Below, one piece after another: positions 49,557 to 58,155 of a stretch of 64,000 nt of DNA; positions within the stretch are counted from its first letter, which is position 1, and each line of letters opens with the position of its first letter. The DNA comes from Streptomyces sp. Root431 (lineage in GTDB: Bacteria > Actinomycetota > Actinomycetes > Streptomycetales > Streptomycetaceae), in contig NZ_LMEI01000011.1 of assembly GCF_001426585.1 (NCBI RefSeq), positions 246,240 through 310,239 of the forward strand. Direction: 5' to 3'. The notes beneath the pieces are model-generated. The model made no database searches. It saw nothing but the letters and a program-made list of their open reading frames with translations, and was not told the origin of the DNA. The position numbers were made by a program, and so were the translations under genes.

Positions 49557-49587
49557 GGGTCCCCCCGGACGGAGTCTGGGGGGACCC
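49557..49587 (-). terminator. Palindrome between tatC and lipid kinase gene
   Basis: GGGTCCCCCC (49557-49566) and GGGGGGACCC (49578-49587) form a 10-bp stem with an 11-nt loop, 8 bp past the tatC stop. It may terminate tatAC transcripts, and it also covers the SD of the next gene. Confidence 0.65.
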
Positions 49588-49594
49588 TACAAGA

Positions 49595-50548
49595 TCAGGT
49601 GATGTCGTCGTAACCGTTGACCCGGTGGGCGGCGGAGCCCCCGGTCTCGCCCGGCCCGGTGGCCTGCTCGGGCAGGGCCCGCCCGGCGCTGACGGGTTCG
49701 ATGGCTCCGACGGACTCGGGGGTGAGGTCGAGCTCGGAGGCCTCGTCGTCGTCGAGTGCGGCGTCGGGGTTGTTGCGCTTGCGCCGCCGGTCGTTGAGGA
49801 GCGAGAAGCCGACGGCCCCGAAGTACAGGATCGTGATGGGTCCCGCGAGGGCGATCATGCCGATCGGGTCGGTGGTGGGGGTGATGACGGCGCCGAAGAC
49901 GAAGACGCCCATGATCACGCCGCGCCACCAGCCGGCCATGCGGCGGCCGGTGAGGACACCGGTGAGGTTGAGCATCACCAGGACAAGCGGGAGCTCGAAG
50001 GCGAGGCCGAAGACGAGCACCATGCGCAGGGTGAAGTCGAGGACGTCGCCGAGTGAGAGGAGGTTCGCCGAGCCGGCGGGCGTGAGGCTGATGAGCACCT
50101 TCACGCTGATGGGGAGGATCAGGTACGCGAGGTAGGCACCGGCGGAGAACAGCGGCACGGCTGCGCCGACGAAGGCGTACGTGTACTTCTTCTCGCTCTT
50201 GTGCAGTCCGGGCGCGACGAAGGCCCACAGCTGGTAGAGCCAGACGGGGCTGGCGATGACGAGGCCCGCGGTCAGCGACAGCTGGATCGTCGTGCTGAAG
50301 GGGGCCATCAGCGTGCTGAAGACGACCTGCGCGCAGTTGCCGCCGTCACTGGTGACACCGGGTGGGCACTTGGGCACCGGATCCGACAGGAACTGCATCA
50401 GCTCCTCGCTGTACACGAGGGCCACGATCGTCACCGCGGTGATGGCGAGGAGTCCCTTCGCCATGCGGTTGCGGAGTTCGCGCAGGTGCTCCACGAGGGG
50501 CATCCGACCCTCGGGATCCTTCTCCTGCTTGCGGGCAGACTTGGGCAA
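49595..50548 (-). CDS. tatC: Sec-independent protein translocase TatC
   Basis: A 317-residue integral membrane component that binds twin-arginine signal peptides. Six helices are predicted. EHLRELRNRMAKG, the SPVWLYQLWAFVAPGL region and FGLAFELPLVLVML are family hallmarks. A TTG at 50548 (MPKSARKQEKD) is the start. The acidic C-terminal tail of about 55 residues is typical of actinobacteria. It lies 59 bp after tatA; tatB is not here, as in other Streptomyces. Confidence 0.95.
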   Translation of the reverse strand: MPKSARKQEKDPEGRMPLVEHLRELRNRMAKGLLAITAVTIVALVYSEELMQFLSDPVPKCPPGVTSDGGNCAQVVFSTLMAPFSTTIQLSLTAGLVIASPVWLYQLWAFVAPGLHKSEKKYTYAFVGAAVPLFSAGAYLAYLILPISVKVLISLTPAGSANLLSLGDVLDFTLRMVLVFGLAFELPLVLVMLNLTGVLTGRRMAGWWRGVIMGVFVFGAVITPTTDPIGMIALAGPITILYFGAVGFSLLNDRRRKRNNPDAALDDDEASELDLTPESVGAIEPVSAGRALPEQATGPGETGGSAAHRVNGYDDIT

Positions 50549-50607
50549 CCCACGTCCTCATCTCGTGCGGCAGCCGCCGCACGGTGCGGCGGCCGCGGCG
50601 GACCGGG

Positions 50608-50901
50608 TCAGCGCTTGGTGGTGTCCGACGGCTCGGTCACGGGACGCGAGCTGGTCACGTCGCCGGGAGCGGCCTGGATCGTGCGCGGCGCGGGCTGCGC
50701 GTCCTGCGCTCCGGTTCCGGCGTGCGGCGGGTCGGCGGGGGCGCTCTGCTGGTCGTCCGACTTCATCGCCTTGGCCTCGCTCTTGAGGATGCGGGCCGAC
50801 TTGCCCAGCGAGCGGGCCATGTCCGGGAGCTTCTTGGCACCGAACAGGAGAATGATGACGACGAGAATGAGGATGATCTCGGTGGGGCCGAGCCTACCCA
50901 T
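50608..50901 (-). CDS. tatA: Sec-independent translocase TatA
   Basis: A 97-residue protein with one N-terminal helix (EIILILVVIILLFGAKKLP), the amphipathic helix ARSLGKSARILKSEAKAM and a Pro/Ala/Thr-rich tail. I chose the ATG at 50901 (MGRLGPTEI). It forms the Tat pore with TatC. Confidence 0.95.
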   Translation of the reverse strand: MGRLGPTEIILILVVIILLFGAKKLPDMARSLGKSARILKSEAKAMKSDDQQSAPADPPHAGTGAQDAQPAPRTIQAAPGDVTSSRPVTEPSDTTKR

Positions 50902-51086
50902 AGCTTTTACCTTCTTCACCGAGGCGACATTGGAGTGCTTGCCCGGCGGGTCGGACATGCGTCCGGCCACCGCGCTGTCTGCGATCGTAACCCGCAGGAG
51001 TAAACGCGAGGCAATGCCCGTGCATACTCCCGATTGCGCACCGCGAGCCCTGACCTAGGCCGCTTCGTGCAGCGTACGGCACCGAC

Positions 51087-51284
51087 TCAGCGCAGTGTCT
51101 CGCCGGTTCGGGCCAGTCCCACGGCGGCCGTTTCGAGCTCTTCGGCGGCCTGGGTGATCCGCTCTGTGGTGCGGGCCACTTGACGGCCGAGGCGCTGTAC
51201 CTCCAGGAACACCTTGATGCCGAGGACACCGAGGACGGCGATGCCGAGGAAGCCGAGGGCGATGGCGAGCATGGGCCAGAACAT
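51087..51284 (-). CDS. Small single-pass membrane protein
   Basis: A 65-residue protein. An N-terminal helix (MLAIALGFLGIAVLGVLG) is followed by an amphipathic, probably coiled-coil tail (QVARTTERITQAAEELETAA). The function is unknown. It lies upstream of tatA in the same direction, with a 185-bp spacer that probably holds the tat promoter. Confidence 0.65.
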   Translation of the reverse strand: MFWPMLAIALGFLGIAVLGVLGIKVFLEVQRLGRQVARTTERITQAAEELETAAVGLARTGETLR

Positions 51285-51319
51285 GGGCAGAGCCTAGACC
51301 TTGAGCGGGTACGGGTCGT

Positions 51320-51544
51320 TCAGACGGTGGTGTGGAGGCGCAGCGTGCGGACGCCGCCGCCGGTGAGGAGCTCGACGATCCGCTCGCCCGCAGGCTTGCG
51401 CACGGAGCTGCCGCACTCGGGGCAGGTGAAGGAGTAGAAGGTCGTACGCCGGCTGGCGCCGATGGCGAGGCGCAGGGCGCTCGCGGAGAGTTCGAAGCGG
51501 GAGCGGCAGTCGGGGCAGGCCGCTTTGAAGAGGACCGGGGCCAT
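51320..51544 (-). CDS. Zinc-ribbon protein (FmdB-like)
   Basis: A 74-residue protein with CPDCRSRFEL and, 30 residues later, CPECGSSVRKPAGERIVELL, a split C-x2-C/C-x2-C zinc ribbon. I start at the ATG at 51544 where the domain begins; ATGs at 51562, 51574 and 51583 are possible. The following 173 bp up to the WYL gene contain an unusually Thr/Ala-codon-like low-complexity tract with no gene. Confidence 0.65.
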   Translation of the reverse strand: MAPVLFKAACPDCRSRFELSASALRLAIGASRRTTFYSFTCPECGSSVRKPAGERIVELLTGGGVRTLRLHTTV

Positions 51545-51717
51545 CGTCGCCGCAAGACCGTGCATCACGGACATTTCCCTCATCTCTCTACGGCAACAGC
51601 TACGTCAACACCAACGTCTACGACTGCATCCACAGCCGAAATCAGAGCCACAGCCACGACTGCTACGACCGCGTCCGCGGCTCTACACCCACAACAGCGT
51701 CCGCGAAGCGGAGAACG

Positions 51718-52671
51718 TCACACGCCCTCGTACGCGGCGAGCGCGGCGGTCGCCGCCTCCCGGGCACTGTCGGCGAGGTCGCGCGGCTCGACGATCCGCC
51801 CGTCGCTGCCCAGCCGGAGGGCGAGCCTCCGCAGCGAGGCGGGGTCCGGCGTCCGCAGGGTGATCCGCAGCCCGCCGTCGGGCAGCTCCTCGGCCCGGTC
51901 GTGCGGGTAGTACTCGGCGACCCACCGGCCGCCGGGGCCGACCTCGACCACGACCTCGGGGTCGTCGGCGGAGGGCTGGACCAGCCCCTCGGAGAGGTCG
52001 CGCAGCTCCAGCTCCGGCGGCGCGGCGTGCTCGTCGAGGAGCCGGATCTCGACGACCCGGTCGAGGCGGAAGGTGCGGCGCGCCTCGGAGAGCCGGCACC
52101 ACGCCTCCATGTAGGTGTGGCCGACGGCGAAGAGCCGGATCGGGTCGACCTCGCGCTCGGTGAGCTCGTCGCGCGCGGGCGAGTAGTAGCGCACCCACAG
52201 CCGCCTGCGCTCGGAGATCGCCCGGTCGACCTCGGCGAAGACGCCGCCCTCGGACTCGAAGGTGACCGAAAGCCGGGAGCTGGCCCCGGCGGCCTCGCCG
52301 GCCGCGGCCTCCAGCTTGGCGGTGGCGCGGACCAGCGCGTCCCGGTCGCCCTCGCGGAGCCCCGGCAGGGTGGCGACGGCGCGGGCGGCGACCAGGAGGG
52401 CGGTCGCCTCGTCGGCGGCGAGCCGCAGCGGCTCCGCGACGTCGTCGGGGTTGTGCCACCAGATCCGGTCGCCGTCGGTGTCGATGTCGAGCAGATCGCC
52501 GCCGCGGAAGCTGGTGCCGCACATGGGCAGCACGTCCAGGTCGGAGATCAGCTCGTCCTCGGTGATGCCGAAGGCGCGCGCGACGTCGGCGACGTGGGCG
52601 CCGGGGCGCTCACGGAGATAGGTGACGAGGGACAGCATCCGCCTCGTCTGGTCGATCGCGTTGGCAGCCAT
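51718..52671 (-). CDS. pafC: WYL-domain transcriptional activator PafC
   Basis: A 317-residue protein. An N-terminal winged helix (ARAFGITEDELISDLDVLPM) is followed by a WYL domain (RRLWVRYYSPARDE, REVDPIRLFAVGHTYMEAW) and a C-terminal extension. In mycobacteria PafB and PafC form a heterodimer that activates DNA-damage genes independently of LexA. The ATG at 52671 lies 16 bp after the pafB stop, so both are co-transcribed. Confidence 0.92.
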   Translation of the reverse strand: MAANAIDQTRRMLSLVTYLRERPGAHVADVARAFGITEDELISDLDVLPMCGTSFRGGDLLDIDTDGDRIWWHNPDDVAEPLRLAADEATALLVAARAVATLPGLREGDRDALVRATAKLEAAAGEAAGASSRLSVTFESEGGVFAEVDRAISERRRLWVRYYSPARDELTEREVDPIRLFAVGHTYMEAWCRLSEARRTFRLDRVVEIRLLDEHAAPPELELRDLSEGLVQPSADDPEVVVEVGPGGRWVAEYYPHDRAEELPDGGLRITLRTPDPASLRRLALRLGSDGRIVEPRDLADSAREAATAALAAYEGV

Positions 52672-52687
52672 GCGGTACGTCTCCCCC

Positions 52688-53644
52688 TCAGCCCTTGGCC
52701 ACGGCGCGCAGCCGGTCCAGTACATCCGCCCGCAGATCGGCGGGTTCCCGTACGACGACGTCCGGGCCGAACTCGACGAGCCAGGCGTCGAGCCCGTGAC
52801 CGTACGGGATCTCCAGCTCGTCCCAGCCGTCGTCGCCGACCTGGACGGACTGGGCTCGGGCCCGCAGCGGGTAGCCGCAGCCGGCGCGCAGCCGGATCCG
52901 GGCGGAGCGGGTGGCGGTCTCGCCCGCCCAGCTCTCGACGGTCTCGCGGACGGTGACGACGTCGGGCACGGGCGCGGTGAAGGCACCGGCCCGGGAGCGG
53001 ACCTTGCCGGTGATCCGCGAGAGGCGGAAGACGCGCTCGGCGCCCCGGTCGCGGTCCCAGCCCGCGAGGTACCAGTGGCCGCGCCAGCATTCGAGGGTCC
53101 AGGGCTCGACCTGGCGGGTCTCGGGGCGGGCGGCGTTGGCCTTGCGGTAGTCGAAGACGACGGGCCGGCGGTCGCGGCAGGCCAGCATGAGGGGCTCGAA
53201 GGCGGCCTCGTGGACCGGGATGCGGGGTTCGAGGGCGCTGGGCTGGACGTCGTACGAGTCCTCCGCCTCGGGCATGCCGGCGGCGCGCAGCTTCTGGAGG
53301 GCGCCGCTGGCGGCTCCCGCGAGCCGGGCCTGCTGCCAGACCCTGGCGGCGAGGCCGAGGGCGGCGGCCTCCTCGGCGTCGAGGGTGATGGGCGGGAGTC
53401 GGTTGGAGTCGCGGCGGGCGAGGTAGCCCGTCTCGCCCTCCAGGTTCTCGACGGTCTCGATGACGAGGCCGAGCTCGCGCAGGTCGTCCTTGTCGCGCTC
53501 GAACATCCGGTTGAAGGCGTCGTCCCCGCTCGCTTCGAGGTAGGCCTCGATGGAGCCGCGGAGTTCGCGCTTGCTCAGCGGGCGGCGCGTCCCGAGCAGA
53601 CACAGCGCGAGATTCATCAGCCGCTCGGACTTGGCAATCGCCAT
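52688..53644 (-). CDS. pafB: WYL-domain transcriptional activator PafB
   Basis: A 318-residue protein. The HTH (RPLSKRELRGSIEAYLE and FERDKDDLRELGL) precedes the WYL region (RRPVVFDYRKANAA, VEPWTLECWRGHWYLAG) and a C-terminal domain. The ATG at 53644 (MAIAKSERL) was chosen because upstream sequence is the FKBP terminator. It is the partner of PafC; the genes are associated with pafA although their role is the DNA-damage response. Confidence 0.92.
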   Translation of the reverse strand: MAIAKSERLMNLALCLLGTRRPLSKRELRGSIEAYLEASGDDAFNRMFERDKDDLRELGLVIETVENLEGETGYLARRDSNRLPPITLDAEEAAALGLAARVWQQARLAGAASGALQKLRAAGMPEAEDSYDVQPSALEPRIPVHEAAFEPLMLACRDRRPVVFDYRKANAARPETRQVEPWTLECWRGHWYLAGWDRDRGAERVFRLSRITGKVRSRAGAFTAPVPDVVTVRETVESWAGETATRSARIRLRAGCGYPLRARAQSVQVGDDGWDELEIPYGHGLDAWLVEFGPDVVVREPADLRADVLDRLRAVAKG

Positions 53645-53720
53645 GGACGCCCCGCACCTCTTCTGCCGGATCCACTTGTCGGACGTCCGACCGTACCGCC
53701 CCGGAGTGTCGGGACAAAAG

Positions 53721-53756
53721 CCGAGGGCCCCCGCCATGGGTGGCAGGGGCCCTCGG
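53721..53756 (-). terminator. Terminator after the small FKBP gene
   Basis: An 11-bp stem CCGAGGGCCCC/GGGGCCCTCGG with a T4 tract on the minus strand lies 29 bp past the stop and upstream of pafB. Confidence 0.85.
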
Positions 53757-53784
53757 AGGACCGTCACCGGTCGAACACGACGGG

Positions 53785-54156
53785 TCAGACGCCGACCAGG
53801 TCGCAGACGAAGATCAGCGTCTCGCCCGGAGCGATCTTGGCACCGGCGCCACGGTCACCGTAGGCGAGGTGGGCGGGGATGATCAGCTCGCGACGACCGC
53901 CGACCTTCATGCCCTGGACGCCCTGGTCCCAGCCCGCGATGACCTGGCCGACACCGAGCTTGAACTGCAGCGGCTCGCCGCGGTTCCAGGAGGAGTCGAA
54001 CTCCTCACCGGTGGAGAAGGCGACGCCCACGTAGTGGACGGAGACGGTGGCGCCGGCCTTGGCCTCCGCGCCGTCGCCCTCCCACAGGTCCCTGATCTCC
54101 AGGTCCTTCGGCGGCTCGCCACCCGGGAAGTCGACCTCGGGCTTGTCGATGCTCAC
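53785..54156 (-). CDS. FKBP-type peptidyl-prolyl isomerase, cytosolic
   Basis: A 123-residue single FKBP domain. VSVHYVGVAFSTGEEFDSSW, GQVIAGWDQGVQGMKVGGRR and the end TLIFVCDLVGV are family signatures. I chose the GTG at 54156 (GGAG 7 bases upstream). It has no signal peptide. It lies 43 bp after the lipoprotein FKBP gene, giving two isomerases in a row. Confidence 0.93.
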   Translation of the reverse strand: MSIDKPEVDFPGGEPPKDLEIRDLWEGDGAEAKAGATVSVHYVGVAFSTGEEFDSSWNRGEPLQFKLGVGQVIAGWDQGVQGMKVGGRRELIIPAHLAYGDRGAGAKIAPGETLIFVCDLVGV

Positions 54157-54199
54157 TGAACTGCTCCTCATACTGATGTACTGCGTGATCGGGACAGTC

Positions 54200-55141
54200 T
54201 TACATCTTCGTCAGGATGTCCACGGCGAACACGAGGGTGGAGTTCTTCGGGATGCCCTGCTGCTCCTTGTCGCCGAACGCCTCGGACGGCGGGGCGACGA
54301 TGAGGACGCGGCTGCCGACCTTCTTGCCGACGAGACCGTCCTTCAGGCCCTTCAGCGTGAGCTGCTCGAGCGGGAAGTTCGCGGGCTTGCCGGTGGTGTA
54401 GGTCGAGTCGAAGACCTTGCCGTCCTTCCAGAGGGCGGCGACGTAGTTCACGACGACCGTGTCGGTCGCCTTGACGGCCTCGCCCTTGGACTCGAGCACG
54501 TAGTTCGAGACGAGCTTGGTCGGCGGGTCCGTCTTGGGGACCGTCAGCGTGGGCGCCTTGCCGTCGGTGTTCGTCCCGACCTTCGGCAGGTCCTTGTTGT
54601 CCTGCGCGACCGGGGTGCCGGTGGCGGACTTCGGGATCGTGACGGCCTTCAGGATGTCCACGACGAAGACGAGGGTGGCGTTGGGCTGGATGCTCGGCGG
54701 CGAACCCTTCTCGCCGTAGCCGAGCTCCGGCGGGATGCCGACCTCGATGCGGCTGCCGACCTTCTGGCCTTCGAGGGCCTGCTCCCAGCCCTTGATGACC
54801 TGGCCCTCACCCAGCGTCACGCTGAAGGGCTGACCGCGGTCGAAGCTGTTGTCGAAGGGGGTGGTGGAGTCCCAGGCCTGACCCAGGTAGTTCACCGAGA
54901 GCGCGTCGCCCTTCTTCGTCACCGGGCCGTCGCCCTCGCTGATGACGTTGACCTTCAGTTCCTTGGGCGGGTCGCCCTCGCCCTTGGAGAGGGTCGGCTT
55001 CTCACCGAACTTGGCCCCCGCGGTGATGGCGGGCAGCCCGTTCTTCATCGAAGCGGAATCGGAGCCCTTGTCGTCGCTGCCGCACGCCGCTGTCGAGAGC
55101 AGCAGCAGCGGGACGACGAGAAGGCCGGCAAGTCGGCGCAC
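54200..55141 (-). CDS. Lipoprotein with two FKBP isomerase domains
   Basis: A 313-residue exported protein. The signal peptide ends in the lipobox STAAC, so the mature protein is a membrane-tethered lipoprotein. Domain 1 is at about 85-170 (VNYLGQAWDSTTPFDNSFDR, GQVIKGWEQALEGQKVGSR). Domain 2 is at about 215-313 (VNYVAALWKDGKVFDSTYTT, GLKDGLVGKKVGSR). Domain 2 keeps fewer active-site aromatics and may be a binding module. The GTG at 55141 follows GAGGAAC. It probably assists folding of exported proteins. Confidence 0.93.
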   Translation of the reverse strand: MRRLAGLLVVPLLLLSTAACGSDDKGSDSASMKNGLPAITAGAKFGEKPTLSKGEGDPPKELKVNVISEGDGPVTKKGDALSVNYLGQAWDSTTPFDNSFDRGQPFSVTLGEGQVIKGWEQALEGQKVGSRIEVGIPPELGYGEKGSPPSIQPNATLVFVVDILKAVTIPKSATGTPVAQDNKDLPKVGTNTDGKAPTLTVPKTDPPTKLVSNYVLESKGEAVKATDTVVVNYVAALWKDGKVFDSTYTTGKPANFPLEQLTLKGLKDGLVGKKVGSRVLIVAPPSEAFGDKEQQGIPKNSTLVFAVDILTKM

Positions 55142-55209
55142 GTGTTCCTCAGATCTCAGACGGCACAGTAGTTGTGCCGACACTCTAGGCGGTCCTCCTG
55201 TCACGTCGA

Positions 55210-55238
55210 GGGCCCCGCACGCCAAACGTGCGGGGCCC
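55210..55238 (-). terminator. Terminator after pafA
   Basis: A perfect 12-bp stem GGGCCCCGCACG/CGTGCGGGGCCC with a 5-nt loop lies 22 bp past the pafA stop. Confidence 0.85.
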
Positions 55239-55259
55239 TGCGGCTCGTACGCGCCGGTC

Positions 55260-56621
55260 CTACATTCCGGCGATCAGCTTTTCCACCCGGTCGTCGACGG
55301 AGCGGAACGGGTCCTTGCACAACACCGTGCGCTGCGCCTGGTCGTTGAGCTTGAGGTGGACCCAGTCGACGGTGAAGTCCCGGCGCTGCTCCTGCGCGCG
55401 GCGGATGAAGTCGCCGCGGAGTCGCGCCCTGGTGGTCTGCGGGGGCACCGACTTGCCCTCGAAGATCTTCATGTCGTTGCAGATCCGGGCCGCCTGCCCG
55501 TTCTTCTGCAGCAGGTAGTAGAGCCCGCGGCGGCGGTGGATGTCGTGGTACGCGAGGTCTATCTGCGCGACCCTCGGGTTCGACATGGTCATGTTGTGCT
55601 TGGCCCGGTACCGCTCGATGAGCCGGTGCTTCATGACCCAGTCGATCTCGGTCTCGATGCGGTCGAGCCGCTCGCTCTCGATGGCGTCGAGAGTGCGGCC
55701 CCACAGCTCCAGGACCTGGGCGACGGTGCCGGTGCGGATGCCGCGCCGGTCGACGAAGTCGACGGCCTTGTCGTAGTACTCGCGCTGGACCTCCAGGGCG
55801 GAGGCCTCACGGCCGCTGGCGAGCCGGACCTTGCGCTGGCCCGTGATGTCGTGGCTGACCTCGCGGATCGCCCGGATGGGGTTCTCCAGGGTCAGGTCGC
55901 GCATCACCGTGCCGGCCTCGATCATGCGGAGCACGAGGTCGGTGGCGCCGACCTTGAGCAGCATGGTCGTCTCCGACATGTTCGAGTCGCCGACGATGAC
56001 GTGGAGGCGGCGGTAGCGCTCGGCGTCGGCGTGCGGCTCGTCCCGGGTGTTGATGATGGGCCGCGAGCGGGTCGTCGCGGAGCTGACGCCCTCCCAGATG
56101 TGCTCGGCACGCTGGGATACGCAGAAGACGGCGCCGCGCGGGGTCTGGAGGACCTTTCCCGCGCCGCAGATCAGCTGCCGGGTGACGAGGAAGGGAATGA
56201 GGATGTCCGCGAGCCGGGAGAACTCCCCGTGGCGGGCGACGAGATAGTTCTCGTGGCAGCCGTAGGAGTTTCCGGCCGAGTCGGTGTTGTTCTTGAAGAG
56301 ATAGACGTCGCCCGCGATTCCCTCCTCGTGCAGGCGGCGTTCGGCGTCGACGAGCAGGCCCTCGAGAATGCGCTCGCCTGCCTTGTCGTGGGTGACCAGT
56401 TCGGTCACGTCGTCACATTCCGGTGTGGCATATTCCGGATGCGAACCCACGTCCAGGTACAGGCGGGCGCCGTTCCGCAGGAAGACATTGCTGCTGCGGC
56501 CCCATGACACGACACGGCGGAAGAGGTAGCGCGCCACTTCGTCAGGAGACAGTCGGCGCTGTCCCCTGAACGTGCACGTGACGCCGTACTCGTTCTCCAG
56601 CCCGAAAATGCGGCGGTCCAT
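55260..56621 (-). CDS. pafA: Pup-protein ligase PafA
   Basis: A 453-residue ligase of the carboxylate-amine (glutamine-synthetase-like) fold that attaches Pup to lysines. The N-terminal MDRRIFGLENEYGVTCTF carries the metal-binding ExE. Other motifs are VGSHPEYATPECD, HENYLVAR, SRPIINTRDEPHADAE and the C-terminal KLNDQAQRTVLC. It is homologous to Dop (61432-62943) but shorter and lacks the Dop-specific loop. The upstream 23 bases contain little leader, so translation may be nearly leaderless. Confidence 0.97.
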   Translation of the reverse strand: MDRRIFGLENEYGVTCTFRGQRRLSPDEVARYLFRRVVSWGRSSNVFLRNGARLYLDVGSHPEYATPECDDVTELVTHDKAGERILEGLLVDAERRLHEEGIAGDVYLFKNNTDSAGNSYGCHENYLVARHGEFSRLADILIPFLVTRQLICGAGKVLQTPRGAVFCVSQRAEHIWEGVSSATTRSRPIINTRDEPHADAERYRRLHVIVGDSNMSETTMLLKVGATDLVLRMIEAGTVMRDLTLENPIRAIREVSHDITGQRKVRLASGREASALEVQREYYDKAVDFVDRRGIRTGTVAQVLELWGRTLDAIESERLDRIETEIDWVMKHRLIERYRAKHNMTMSNPRVAQIDLAYHDIHRRRGLYYLLQKNGQAARICNDMKIFEGKSVPPQTTRARLRGDFIRRAQEQRRDFTVDWVHLKLNDQAQRTVLCKDPFRSVDDRVEKLIAGM

Positions 56622-56690
56622 GTCTGAACATTACGCCTGACGGCGTGTGATGAAACCGGGTTGGGCGTTCCCGTTTCGATCATTTTCCGA

Positions 56691-57965
56691 TCAGTGCGTG
56701 TTCTTTTCGGTGTGTACGGGGGTGGGGCCGCCCGCACTGACGGCGTGTCGCGCGGCGGGCTCCGCCGGGGCCACGGGCGCGCCGAGCACACGGCCGGTGG
56801 CGAGGAGCACGAGGAGGGCGACGAGGCCGCCCGCTCCGGCGACGGCGAAACCGGCGACCGTCCCGGCGAGTTCGACGGCGGGTCCCGCGACCGCGGAGCC
56901 GAGGGCCGAGCCGACGCCGAAGGTCGTGACGAGCCAGGAGAAGGCCTCGGTGACGGTGCCGGTCGGGGCGTGCCGGTCGACGACGATGAACGCGCAGGCG
57001 AGGACGGGGGCGAGGAAGACGCCCGAGAGGACCGACAGGCCGGTCATGGCCACCGGGCCGGGGGTCAGCGTGAGCGGCAGGTAGCAGACGGCGAGGAGCA
57101 GGACGAGGATCCGCAGCCGCTTCTCGGGTGCTCCGGCCCACGGGCGGGCGCCGTAGGCGACGCCGCCGAGGAGGGCGCCGAGGCCGAGGGCGGCCATCAG
57201 CCAGCCGTAGACGGAGGGGGTGCCCACGTCGTCGGCGTAGGACAGGGCGGCGACGGTGATGGAGCCGAGGGCGAGGCCGACGAAGAAGAAGGAGCCGAGG
57301 AGGGCGAGGAGGCCGGGCGAGCGCAGGGCGCCCAGCCAGTGGGCCTCGCGGGGCGCGGAGCGCCAGGCGCGGGAGGGCTCGGAGAGGACCACGGCGAGAG
57401 CGCCGAGGACTCCGAGGACGTTGATGACGAGGAGGGCGGCGGCGGGCGACCAGAGGGAGACGAGGAGGGTCAGCAGGAGGGGCCCGACGGTGAACATGAC
57501 CTCCTGGGCGACCGCGTCGAGGGCGTAGGCGCGGTGGACCCGGTCCTCGCGGCCGAGGACGCTCGGCCAGAGGGCCCGCAGTCCGCCCTCCAGGGGCGGG
57601 GTGAAGAGACCGGCGATGACGACGGCCGCGTAGGCGACGGCGAGGTGGCCGATGCCGGCGAGGGCCAGCAGGACCATGCCGAGGGCGGAGAGGACCGCGG
57701 CGGGCAGCTGGACGCGCGGCTGGCCCTTGAGGTCGACGGCGCGGCCGAGGAGGGGCTGGCCGACGGCGGTGGCGACGCCGTAGGCGGCGATCAGGCCGCC
57801 GGCGAGGGTGTAGCTGCCGCCCTGGTCGCGGACGAAGAGGGTCAGCGCGATGGGGCCGACGCCGTTGGGCAGGCGCCCGACGAGCGTGCCGGTGAGCAGC
57901 CGGGCGGCGTGCGGCGCCCGGAGTATGTCGAGATAGCCGCCGTGTGCCGTGGCCTCGGTGGCCAT
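56691..57965 (-). CDS. MFS transporter
   Basis: A 424-residue efflux-type transporter with 12 predicted helices. The first half contains RLPNGVGPIALTLFVRDQGG and the loop LGRAVDLKGQPRV; the central loop carries Arg-rich SRAWRSAPR. The ATG at 57965 was chosen since upstream sequence is the divergent promoter. A LacI regulator lies next to it and an operator-like repeat between them. The substrate is unknown. Confidence 0.85.
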   Translation of the reverse strand: MATEATAHGGYLDILRAPHAARLLTGTLVGRLPNGVGPIALTLFVRDQGGSYTLAGGLIAAYGVATAVGQPLLGRAVDLKGQPRVQLPAAVLSALGMVLLALAGIGHLAVAYAAVVIAGLFTPPLEGGLRALWPSVLGREDRVHRAYALDAVAQEVMFTVGPLLLTLLVSLWSPAAALLVINVLGVLGALAVVLSEPSRAWRSAPREAHWLGALRSPGLLALLGSFFFVGLALGSITVAALSYADDVGTPSVYGWLMAALGLGALLGGVAYGARPWAGAPEKRLRILVLLLAVCYLPLTLTPGPVAMTGLSVLSGVFLAPVLACAFIVVDRHAPTGTVTEAFSWLVTTFGVGSALGSAVAGPAVELAGTVAGFAVAGAGGLVALLVLLATGRVLGAPVAPAEPAARHAVSAGGPTPVHTEKNTH

Positions 57966-58001
57966 GTCGTCTCCCCTCGCCCTCGGACCCCGCCGAGGTT
58001 T

Positions 58002-58027
58002 TACGTATAACGTCGAGGTCATACGTA
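58002..58027. promoter_or_regulatory. Candidate LacI operator
   Basis: TACGTAT (58002-58008) and ATACGTA (58021-58027) are perfect inverted 7-mers 12 bp apart. They lie 37 bp before the MFS start codon, in the spacer shared with the LacI gene. Confidence 0.65.
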
Positions 58028-58155
58028 CCATGTCGCCAGTCCGCGGGTCCACCCCGCGCCCTGGACGCGACCGGGTACTGTCCGGATTCCACCCGACGTA
58101 CCGCAGCGCCCGAGCAGGGCGGTGCGGACGAGACCCGTCCGACGCGGAGGCTTGT

